A DNA stretch of 64,000 nt from Nemophila menziesii (Eukaryota > Streptophyta > Magnoliopsida > Boraginales > Hydrophyllaceae), in assembly GCA_029959085.1 (NCBI GenBank), contig JARWIR010000018.1, forward strand, positions 2,108,001 to 2,172,000, read 5' to 3'. A model generated the notes under the pieces. The model did not search any database and was not told where the DNA came from. It saw only the letters and a list, made by a program, of their open reading frames with translations. Positions within the stretch are counted from its first letter, which is position 1, and every line of letters begins with the position of its first letter. The position numbers and the translations under genes are program-made. This document shows positions 54,969-64,000 of this stretch, piece after piece.

Positions 54969-55765
54969 ATTGACTCGAATTTTTCTCTTTTTTTTTTCAA
55001 TCCCAGCAAAGGGTTACAAATAGCAATATCATCTGATTTTTTTTTGTGCCTCAATACAAACACATACTTTTCCCTCCCAATGCAATTTCCCAAAAGATGG
55101 ATCCACCACCCCAAACTCAAGCTCGAGACATGTCTCAGGATCGTGATTCAAGTGCGGGTCATTTTGTAAATGCCTGATAAACTAAGGGGATATGGGCTTA
55201 TATCATGGCGACAAAAGAAAAGGCTTTAAGACTCAAAATTGGGCTAAGACGGCTAATATTAATATAAGGGATAGAAGGCTAAAAGGCTTCAAATGGCTAA
55301 CAAAGAACTACCCCTATCATTTTCCTAGCTACATGGTTCGACTCTAGTTCATATCTAAGTGGGTTCTCTACTAATTTAGATCTCACGTTCTACAAACCAA
55401 ACATTTTCCTTAAGTACAAGCTTACTTCTTTTGCATTGTTTATTAATTTTTACTATCCATTACTTATGTTTGCATGCAATTAAAGCGCGTTTTATACTAA
55501 ATCCTAAAGTCCACTATTTACTATCATTGATTCATCAAAAGTATGCTTAATGGGGACATTTAAGAGCTTCTACAGTCAAACGCAACTCCTAATTAATTTT
55601 ATTGAAAGCGATACAACAAATAACACATAAAACTGGGATGAGGCAATGAACCCCACCCCAAACTAAAAATGAGTCGTGTCCCCACGAATCGAAAAGACTC
55701 AACACAATTAAACTAATCTACACTAAATGAGAAAGGAAAGAAAACGTATCTTAACCAGCGCGAGG

Positions 55766-57061
55766 CTATTTATCAGTGTTGCGTCCATGTATAGAATCCT
55801 TCGCGAGTAATCCATAGGTGGCGCGTTGAATGGTGCTCACCCCAAGTAGCATGTTGCGAAGAAGATCTAACTCTTTGGTGACGTTTCCTAAAGTAGCAAT
55901 CATCTTTTCTTGATTCTCTTTCAACACTCGAATTTCTTCTTCCAATCCATTATCAGTATGTACCTTCTTCTTTGGTGGAGGAGCTCTAGGATTCTTAATT
56001 TGATTGGTTGCTTCATTGTGGGCGTTTTCAATGGATTTCAATGTCATTGCGTCTCCCTGTTCTGTGGCATCAACCTCTTCGTTCCTTCACGGTATTTTTG
56101 CGTCTAGACACAAAGTAGTGACGGTACAAGGGAACTTGAGGTTTTGTTGACTAGTAGGTATTTTCTCAAACTCCATTATAGTCTCGTAAATTACATGCGC
56201 AACATCCATCTCTCGATTCTCAAAAATACACTTAATAAAGATAACATGCTCCTTCTTCAATTCGGAGGTGTGATTAATACCAAAGAAAGTGGGTACTACG
56301 AATCTTGACCATATCTTAGCACAAGATATCAAACAACTACTATAAACCTGCCCAGCATATCTCTCACCATTCGGAATAGGGCGTTTCCCATGAACTAAAA
56401 CTGTGTCCCAAAGAGATTTCCACACAAAAGATGGGTCATTAAGCGTTTCGAAATAAGGACAACGACCAGTAAAGTTGGGTAATTTCAAGGCTTTGCAAAT
56501 AAGTTCAACTGAGAAGGGTAATACCTTTTTGCGGACAATAATGGCTTGTTTATTCGAAAAGGCTACTCCTTCGTAAAAATCACGGACCAAGGTGGGAATA
56601 AAAGTAAGGTTTCTCTGTCTCAATTCAGTCCACCCAAACTTATCACAACTAGTTGCATAACTCTTAAATTCGCTATTCATAATACACGAAGGGAATACAT
56701 TCTCAATACCAAACTTCAAATAATTAATTCGATCACGAACCTGATCATCCCAACACATAGCTACCCTCTTGGGTTTGTGTGCAATAGCTTTTCTTCGTGG
56801 AGCTCGTGCTTCTGGAACAGGTTCTTTGGGAATTTCCTCTTCAATCTCTTCCTCTTCTTCTTCATCAACCAAGGTAGACTTATCAAGAGTAGCCTTACTT
56901 GGGTTTTCTTTTCTCTTCATAGCAGTCTTAACCTCTTCAATCTTGCGGTTAGAACCTGAATCTGGAATCTCAATAGCCCTCTTTTGTTTAGCACCAGGAT
57001 TGTTTCTTGTTCTTGGGTTGTTTCTTTGTGTATAACTGAAAGAATCTGTCCTGTTAGTCAT
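55766..57061 (-). pseudogene. Element F downstream ORF (Athila-type, env position), nearly intact
   Basis: A 324-codon frame (57061-56087) starts MTNRTDSFSYTQRNNPRTR. It has KRAIEIPDSG, an acidic EEEEEEIEEEIPKE block, VRDRINYLKFGIENVF, YATSCDKFGWTELRQRNLTF, VRDFYEGVAFSNKQAIIV, VLPFSVELICKALKLPNFTG and CAKIWSRFVVPTFFGINHTS. One stop at 56087 separates it from the tail (56047-55766), with PPPKKKVHTDNGLEEEIRVL and a probable coiled coil ending DLLRNMLLGV. About 430 codons in total. No signal peptide or obvious membrane segment is visible, so an envelope role is not supported. The domain resembles the 'putative plant transposon protein' type; function is unknown. Confidence 0.8.
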
Positions 57062-57839
57062 GGCTTTTCACCCCAAACTTAAAACTTCAATGAGTTGAAA
57101 ACTAGAGAAAAGATTCAATCTTTGATGTTTTGAGAGAATATTATGGTGGATTCGTGTGAGATATAAGATGGGTAAAGTTTAATTTGAGGGATTTGAGAGG
57201 TTTAGTGGTTCAATTTAAGGTTAGGATGAAGAAAGAATTTGGAAGAAAAGTTGAATTTTGGTGAAGTTTTGGAAAGATCTTGAGTTGATTATGTGTTTTT
57301 AGGGAGAAAGAGGGTAAGAATTGATGAATAAAACCTGTTTTGATGATGATTTTCGGAGTGGTGGATAGCTGAAATCGGATGTGGAGGCTAACTTGTGAAA
57401 GAGGCTAAATATATAGGGTTTGAAAAGCCAAAACCACCTAACACAGACGCTGATCGGGTTCCCGGTCCTTGATAACCGGGTTCCTGGTTATTGCGCTGTG
57501 TTGGTGAAAAATTACTAAATTCAATTTTTTTTAGACTCGAGCCACGCAGTGGTCAGAGAATTTGAGTTCATGACCTGGTTCTCGGTCAGTGCAGCCACCG
57601 GGTTCCCGGTCTGCATCTGAGGCTGGATCGTAGGTGAGCTGGACGCGACCCCTTGCGTCAGAGGACACGCAGGGGTCAAAACTTTTAATACCTCACAGCA
57701 CCTCCACCAGGTTCCTGGTCAGCTGGCCACCGGGTTCCCAGTTTTTTCGCTAGCGCAAATGCAGACGCACCATGTTGCGTCTCAAGCGACACCATGGTTA
57801 GAACTCTAGGGACCTGTAGCTCACACCACCGGGTTCCCG
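57062..57839 (-). repeat. Element F spacer with CCGGGTTCCCGG motif cluster
   Basis: The first part (57062-57420) is AT-rich leader. From 57450 to 57840 it is GC-rich with about seven GGGTTCCCGGT or close motifs (57453, 57477, 57571, 57598, 57707, 57729, 57829), some changed. It matches 8330-8715 of B in reverse. No gene is seen. Confidence 0.75.
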
Positions 57840-57844
57840 GTTAT

Positions 57845-59833
57845 TGGTGGGTCCTAGGGTGTTAGAAAATAAAGCGATAAATAAAGAGGAACCAAAAACT
57901 GCAAGTGTACAGTTGTCCCAAGTAATATATGATAATCAAGTTCGTTCTCAGGGACGGATTAGGTTCAACCCAAATATTAATCAAGTAGTAAGAATAATTG
58001 CTGAACAAAAAAATAAAAGATAATAATTTTTGTTTGGTTTTTGTAATTAAAAGATGCAAATAAAATAAAGACTAAAAGTAAATTAACTAGAAAAGAAATA
58101 AAGCAAATAGACGACTAACTTCAGATAAGAGAGATACTTAAGTCTAGCAAGGAATCCACTTAATCAATATAATCTATATTATGTTTAAGGGTAGAATTGG
58201 AATTATAATATTAGCCGGGACTCTAATATCTCCTAGCCTTCTGTCGGGTGGAACTAGGAGCTATTCTAAAGTACTATAAACACTTGTATGGTCGAATATG
58301 CCTCTTCGGATGATAAGATTTTACCTCTTTTGCTATGTAACTAGTTAAGCCTGTCGGTCAATAACGGACATTACACAGGTATTACCTAGATCTGTATTCA
58401 AACCCCCCTGTCGGATGATCACTTCGCCACTAAAGTGAATAGCCCAAATACTAAAAGCTATTTCTAGTTGTTCCTAAAAGAAATAGAAATGAAAAAAAAG
58501 TAATATCCAATATATAAAACTCAATTTAATTTAAATCTAAACAATCCCAAATTCAAAACATAGATTCATTAATTAAGGTTCATCCCTTTAATGCGATTCT
58601 CAAGTATATGGAAATTTAGCTCATAATAAAATTAAAAAATAAAAATAAATAAAAGGAATTCATGTTCAAATACAAAAGATAAATTAATAACCTAAAGGGT
58701 AGGATGACTGCTGATGGAAGAACTAGCTTCTCCTTGCCTTCTTGCTATGACTTGAAAACCTTAAGCCTCTTGTGTAATTATCTGAAGTGTGTGAAAAGAG
58801 GCGGTTAAGGGGTATATTTATAGGTGTTAGCAAGCCCTAGGTCGAATTTACTTGGAGTGGAAGACAAGTTAAGAACTCTTAAATTCGTAGCCCTAAAATC
58901 TAGGAAAGGTAAGATTTTGCTGCTGATTTGTTTTGGTCATATCTCATTCAATACTTATCTGTTTGACGCGTTCCAATATTCAAAACCGCTTGTCTCGGAA
59001 AGCTCTTTCCATTAGTGCAGACCACTCGCTCAGATTCCTAGTCAATCTTAAGTTATGGACTCGTCTTTGAAACGTGGCTGGAATTTCATATTCATAAGGC
59101 AACTTTATCTTTTCCTTCTTTGCATATATCCTTCCTTAATCTTCTTATTTCCATGTAAATCTTCTTGTATTTACTTCTTTACTCGACTTGGTCTCTAAGT
59201 AATTAACATATATCTTTTAAAGCTTCAGAATAAATAAGAGCCCGTTTGGGATTGATTATTTTGGAGCTAAAAGCGCTTTTTTATTAAAATTTAATTATTT
59301 GTAAAAAATATTTAAAAATATCTTGACATCAAAAATCACTTTAAGTGATTATTTTAATAATCACTAATCTAGTGCTTTTCCTAAAAGTGATTTTTGGAGT
59401 CTAAAATATTAATATGAATATAAAATCACTTTAAGTGATTATTTTAAAAAGCAATCCCAAACGGGCACTAAATAATTAAACCACATCTGCTTAAAAATAA
59501 TAAATCAATAATTCAAGAAATAAAAATAGGAAAGTGCACTCTAAAAATAGAATCTCGAATAAAAATAGTTCCTAACACACTAAAACACTCTAAGACTTTA
59601 ATTCTCACTTCTCCTCCTTGGATTGGTCTTTCATGAAATTCAAGAACCTATTAACTTTGTACTAAAAATAGTCAAATTAACGCACTAAAGCTCAGAAACT
59701 GCAAATAGTTAAATTCCAAGGGGAGAAAGTGCAATATGATCAAATACGCATAAAAGTGTATCAAATAAGTCATTCGTTCACCTAAAAGGATGTCTCCAGA
59801 GGGCTAATAATTAGAACAAATAGGGAGACATCA
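57845..59833 (-). mobile_element. Element I: solo LTR, Athila-like third subfamily, with MITE
   Basis: One LTR with ends TGATGTCTCC-like at 59833 (with the usual terminal inverted repeat) and CCCACCA at 57845 is flanked by exact duplications GTTAT (57840-57844 and 59834-59838). It has family I landmarks (aactgcaagtgtacagttgtcc, gttctcagggacgg) but many differences. No internal sequence exists, so two LTRs of one element recombined and left a single one. The MITE accounts for 234 bp; without it the LTR is about 1.75 kb. Confidence 0.85.
59238..59468. mobile_element. 231-bp Tourist-like MITE
   Basis: The ends are GAGCCCGTTTGGGATTG and CAATCCCAAACGGGCAC, inverted with one mismatch, flanked by TAA (59235-59237 and 59469-59471). 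This fits PIF/Harbinger-type elements. Other LTRs lack it. The interior holds repeats of AAAATCACTTTAAGTGATTA. No coding capacity. Confidence 0.8.
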
Positions 59834-59838
59834 GTTAT

Positions 59839-60078
59839 CTCCCGGAGTCCTCCAAAACATTTCTACTTCCTGACCGTTTTAACCCCAAACTCGTGACTTT
59901 TTGCACTCATGAAATCATCAAAAACAACTACCCTTTCTCATTTCTTAAAAATAAACACTAATCAACAACACTTAACTAATTTACACTATGAAAACACGAA
60001 AACACGAAAACACGAAACTATTATACAAGGAATTGGCTTTTGTTTAACGTCGTTAAGCTCGACGGTTACCTCACACTT
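59839..60078 (-). other. Element F spacer after integrase
   Basis: This is noncoding, with a small cacgaaaacacgaaaacacg repeat near 59995-60016 and the aacgtcgttaagctcgacgg block (60045-60064) shared with A and B. Confidence 0.7.
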
Positions 60079-61479
60079 CTAAGGGGATTCAAGGAGGTAC
60101 ATGACCTCCCTGGGATGTGGATCCTCCGCACGATTAATGTCCTTATCTCCGTAATAAATCTTCAGTCGATGACCGTTTACCATGAAGGTACGGTGCTCGA
60201 TTGGATTCTCAATCTCAATAGCTCCATGAGGCATGAATTTTGTTACAACATACGGACCAGACCATTTTGACCTCAACTTACCCGGATAATTGCTAAACTT
60301 CGAGTTATATATAAGGACCTTTTGTCCAACTTCAAACTTCTTCACTCTAATTCGATTATCATGCCATCTCTTCGTGTTTTCTTTGTACAGTTTAGCATCC
60401 TCATAAGACTGTAATCAAAACTCATCAAGTTCATTTAATTTCATCATTCGATTCTCACCGGCTAAAAAAGGATCTAAATTCAACTCTACTATGTCCCAAT
60501 ATGCACCCAATTCAAGTTCAAGAGGTAAGTGACAAGCCATACCATAAACCACTCGATACGGAGATGCACCAACGGGAGTTCTGAACGCAGTACGATAAGC
60601 CCAAAGTGCATCATCTAACTTTAATGACCAATCTTTTCTCGTATGACCAACAGTCTTTTCAAGGATATATTTTACCTCTCGATTTGAAACTTCAGCTTGA
60701 CCATTGGCTTGTGGATGATAAGCGTTGGATACACGATGTCTAATCCCATGCTTCTCTAGAACAGTCTTCAAATATTTGTTCACAAAGTGTGAACCTCCAT
60801 CACTTATTACTTGAGGTGTACCATGTCTAGTGAAGATATGATGTTTCAAAAACTTAATTACCACTTGTGAATCATTCATTGGTAGAGCTACAACCTCTAC
60901 CCATTTAGACACATAATCAATTGCTAAAAGGATGTATTGATTTCCATTGGATGGTAAGAAAGGACCCATGAAATCAATACCCCAAACATCAAATATTTCT
61001 ACCTCAAGAATGTTGTTACGTGGCATTTCATCCCTCTTGGATATATTCCCAATAAATTAACATCTATTACACTTCTTTACGTACTCATGACAATCCTTAT
61101 GTAATGTAGGCCAATAAAAACCAGATTGTAGTACCTTAGCAGCTGTGCGGTCACCTTTAAAATGTCCTCCATAGGGTGAATCGTGACAACCTGCAACAAC
61201 TGAATAAATCTCATTCTCAGGTATGCATCTTCTTACCATTTGGTCACCACACACTTTGTAGAGGAAAGGATCCTCCCAAAAAAACTGTTTAGCACGACTA
61301 ATTAACCTCTTCTTGTCTTGTGAAGTCGCCCCTTCAGGAAAAGAACCACTTACCACAAGATTTGCAATATCAGCATACCACGGCGCTCCATTAAAGATAA
61401 CAAATAAACTCTCATCTGGGAATTCTTCTCGAACTAACTTGGGACTAGTATTTGATTCAGAACATTCAAGACAAGACAA
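60079..61479 (-). pseudogene. Element F integrase (nearly complete, two stops)
   Basis: The frame 61479-60079 has stops near 61057 and 60415 but no shift between. The zinc domain reads YGGHFKGDRTAAKVLQSGFY, HKDCHEYVKKCNRC, so the HHCC set is complete. The core has [24 protein letters not shown] and [19 protein letters not shown], the three acidic regions. The C-terminus has FSNYPGKLRSKWSGPYVVTK, FMVNGHRLKIYYGD and ends VMYLLESP. Integrase inserts the cDNA. Upstream the frame starts with [19 protein letters not shown], the RNase H-integrase linker, in a different frame from RNase H. This is the best autonomous-type integrase in the window. Confidence 0.85.
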
Positions 61480-62978
61480 TGATTTTCAACCTGATTATCA
61501 CAACCCTTTCGATCTCGAATCTCTAAATCAAAATCTTGAAGCAATAAAACCCATCTGATTAACCCCGACTTAGCATCTTTCTTCCCCATAAGGTACTTTA
61601 TAGCAGAATGGTCGGTAAATACAACAATTTTTGCTCCAAGAAAACAGGAACGAAACTTGTAAAAAGCATAAACAACCGCTAAAAGTTTCTTCTCAGTCAC
61701 TGTATAATTAACTTGAGCACTAGTGAAGGTCTTACTCGCATAATAGATAGAGTGAAATACCTTGTTCTTCCACTGACCCAACACAGCACCCATATCTAAA
61801 TCACTTGCATCACACATAACTTCAAAAGGGATTTTCCAGTCAGGAGGTAACACAATAGGTGCAGTAATAAGCTTCTCCTTCAACTCTTGAAATGCCTTCA
61901 TGCAAGCTTCATCAAAAAAGGAATTTGGTGTCCTTTTCGAGTAAGTTACACAAAGGTTTTGTAATCTTTGAAAAATCCTTGATGAAACGACGATAGAATC
62001 CAGCATGGCCTAAAAAACTTCTTACCCCTTTTACAGAAATGGGAGGGGAAGAGTTTTTATTAACTCAATCTTTGCGCAATCAACCTCTAAACCCGTACTT
62101 GAAACCTTGTGACCCAACACTATGCCTTCTCGAACCATGAAATGACACTTTTCCCAATTCAACACCAAGTCTATTTCCTTGCTTCTTATTAACACCTTCT
62201 CCAAATTCTGTATAAACTCATCAAAATTATCACCAAATACGGAAAATTCATCGATAAAAACCTCAAGGAAATTATCTATCATATCCCAGAAAATCGCCAT
62301 CATACATCTCTGAAAGGTAGCGGGTGCGTTACATAATCCAAAAGGCATCCTTCGATAGGCAAAGGTACCAAAAGGACATGTAAATGTGGTTTTGTGTTGA
62401 TTAGCTGGATCTACATAAATCTGATTGTACCCTGAATAACCATCCAAAAAGCAATAATACATCCTACCAGCCAATTTGTCTAACATCTGATCAATGAAAG
62501 GAAGAGGAAAGTTGTCCTTTCTAGTCGCCTTGGTCAACTTACGGTATTCCATACAAACCCTCCAACCAACTACTGTTCTGGTGAAGATGGATTCACTATG
62601 AGCATTGAGGATTGTAGTCATTCCTCCTTTCTTCGGTATGCACTAAACTGGACTCACCCACTCACTACTAGCTATGTGATAGATGATTCCCGCGTCTAGT
62701 AGCTTAATCACTTATTTCTTCACCACTTCTTTCATTGCTGGCATTAATCTCCTTTGGCCTTCAACTAAACGTGCACTATCATCTTCAAGAATGATTTTAT
62801 GTTGACAATAGGAGGGACTAATGCCATTGATGTCAGCAATGGTCCAACCTATTGCCTCTTTATTCGCCCTTATTGCACTTAGAAGTTTATCTTCTTGAGG
62901 ACCTGTTAAATTTGCTGAAACAATAACAGGTAAAGTATCATTAGTACCCAAATACGCATACCTCAAGTGAGCTGGCAA
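61434..62978 (-). pseudogene. Element F reverse transcriptase and RNase H (broken, catalytic Asp changed)
   Basis: RT starts in 62978-62712 with MPAHLRYAYLGTNDTLPVIV, GWTIADINGISPSYCQHKII. Two stops lie at about 62711 and 62645. The 62621-62031 piece has WRVCMEYRKLTKATRKDNF, FLDGYSGYNQIYVD and RRMPFGLCNAPATFQRCM. The catalytic motif reads VFIDEFSVFG, so the second aspartate is glutamate. From about 62040 to 61915 the frame is displaced by two compensating shifts. RNase H (to 61434) has [30 protein letters not shown] and [14 protein letters not shown], then a shift near 61470. It is not functional. Confidence 0.85.
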
Positions 62979-64000
62979 TGGTTTTTCTTCTAGCTTCGGA
63001 GGAGATGGATGGTTTATTTTTAATGACCATCTTCCCCAGTTCTCTCACAGGTTCATAGGCAGGATGCCTGTATTTTGGATTTCCAGAATTGAGAGCTACC
63101 ACTATTTCGGCAAGCTCTTCCATCATCTCAGGTGAATCTAGTGTCAAAGCAGCCTGCAAGATATCATCATAATTAAAACAATCAAATACCTCTTGTGTGG
63201 CATGTTCAGCTACATCCATTCGAAAGAAATCTCCTAGAACATTTTGGGAAATTTCATGGCTCTGAACACATTAAACTTCACCTTCTCGTCTTGGATTCTC
63301 ATGGTTAATTCTCCGTTTTCTACATCAATTAAAGTACGCCCCATAAATGATGGGGACATTCCTATCTGCGTCGTATTCAAGAATAACAAACTCAAAGGGA
63401 AAAACTAAAGTACCTGCCATAACGAGGACATCTTCGATTCGTCCCTCCAGATCGACTAGGGATTTATCAGCCATTTGTAAGACCATAGAGGTAGGTCTCA
63501 CATCTCCCATTCTTAACTTTTCGAAGATTTATTTGTGCATAAGATTGATAATTGCACCCAAATCACATAGTGCTTTTCCTTGCCACTCCTTACCAATTGA
63601 TATTAGAATTGTAAAACTCCCAGGATCGATCAACTTAGGTGGCAACTTAACTTGACAAATAGCGTTGCACTCTTCAGGTAACCCAATCATCTCATTATCA
63701 CAATATGGCCTCTTGTTAGTTAGGGCTCTCTTAAAAAACTTCACGTATTTCGGTATATCTTTAATAGCTTCTAACAATGGAATGTTGATGTTGAGACCTG
63801 TTACCCTATTCAAAAATCACTGATACTTGGCCATATCTCCTTTCTTCTGAACTCTCGACGGAAAAGGTGGAGGAGGACGGTTTTCCACAATATCTTTCTT
63901 TGTCTGAACTTCTAGAATTTTCTCCACTTCTATCACTTCAGGTTCATTTTCTTTCTCTTCCTCTTCCACTACTGGTTTTTCTTTACTTGTCACTTCTTTC
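62941..64000 (-). pseudogene. Element F gag-PR linker, protease and PR-RT linker (broken, open at window edge)
   Basis: From 64000 the linker has an acidic run and RPPPPFPSRVQKKGD, then LNINIPLLEAIKDIPKYVKF and KRALTNKRPYCDNEMIGLPE (63813 onward). The protease motif reads CDLGAIINLMHK (63545 region) and stops. The next piece (63510-63325) has VRPTSMVLQMADKSL and NVPIIYGAYFN, where about 22 bp that would encode the LGRPFLATG part are missing. The PR-RT linker (63219-62941) has MDVAEHATQEVFDCFNYDDI and YRHPAYEPVREL. The upstream gag is outside the window. Confidence 0.8.

Larger units (their letters stand above)
54220..55765 (-). other. Element F 3' spacer with polypurine tract
   Basis: The polypurine tract is 54236-54220 (GTTTGAGTTTGGGGTCT on minus). 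The stem-loop candidate is at 54617-54642 and the 23-bp motif array at 54854-54968. The rest matches spacer of B. No gene is seen. Confidence 0.75.
45899..64000 (-). mobile_element. Element F: Athila family I retrotransposon with pol (5' part outside window)
   Basis: In sense the order is gag-PR linker and protease (64000-62941), RT and RNase H (62978-61434), integrase (61479-60079), a spacer split by a solo LTR, downstream ORF (57061-55766), a 3' spacer with stem-loop and motif array, polypurine tract, and 3' LTR (54219-53958 and 46477-45899). The LTR is interrupted by element G. Its outer end is truncated at 45899 against the CACTA fragment, so no duplication is visible. The 5' LTR and gag are to the right of the window. 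The pol is broken in several places. Confidence 0.8.

Noticed and set aside
55766..57061. Retroviral-type envelope protein
   Set aside because: The ORF is in the position of env-like ORFs but shows no signal peptide, membrane anchor or cleavage motif. I describe it only as a downstream ORF of unknown function.

Overview
The window is plant nuclear DNA, most likely from a eudicot and probably pericentromeric or otherwise repeat-dense. It is AT-rich and has no intact host gene. About 85-90% is nested LTR retrotransposons. Most are Ty3/gypsy elements of the Athila type: the primer-binding site matches the 3' end of tRNA-Asp, the pol proteins are Athila-like, and an extra ORF lies downstream of pol. 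Two copia-type elements, one solo LTR, two MITE-like insertions and one CACTA terminus are also present. The species cannot be named from the sequence.

Layout. (1) 1-4588: element A, minus strand, Athila family I, non-autonomous, continuing past the left edge. It sits inside the protease of element B. (2) 4589-37171: element B, plus strand, Athila family I, with decayed PR-RT-RNase H-IN (4589-8101), a downstream ORF (9099-10352) and a 3' LTR (27976-37171). B is split by element C (11353-27524, minus, Athila family II, target duplication RTGGA) and, within its 3' LTR, by copia element E (28977-36598). C is itself split in gag by element D (17966-24506, same family and strand, one LTR lost), and D's LTR carries a 449-bp hAT-like MITE (23009-23457). 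(3) 37172-45048: the only stretch that may be host DNA. It holds a diverged LTR scrap, a duplicated segment, an F-box fragment and a gag scrap. (4) 45049-45898: one end of a CACTA transposon. (5) 45899-64000: element F, minus strand, Athila family I, with decayed pol at 60079-64000. Its 3' LTR (45899-54219) is split by element G (46478-53957, plus, truncated after gag). G's LTR is split by element H (47616-51738, a 4.1-kb gag-only copia-like element with target duplication TGTAG). F also carries a solo LTR (57845-59833, duplication GTTAT) with a Tourist-like MITE in it.

The most interesting point is a recurrent unusual coding plan. Element A (family I) and elements C and D (family II) encode Gag and protease and then a short C-terminal module with W-x-GPF and CWGGY motifs. 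The reverse transcriptase, RNase H and integrase core are absent. In family II this is a single frame of about 948 codons, 488 of them still uninterrupted in C. Elements B and F are decayed relatives of family I that do carry RT, RNase H and IN. All share the tRNA-Asp primer site, the LTR termini, and (where visible) a conserved 26-nt stem-loop about 400 nt upstream of the polypurine tract. This suggests Gag-PR elements that depend on pol-bearing relatives. GC-rich dyad-symmetric motif clusters also occur in three different retroelement families here.
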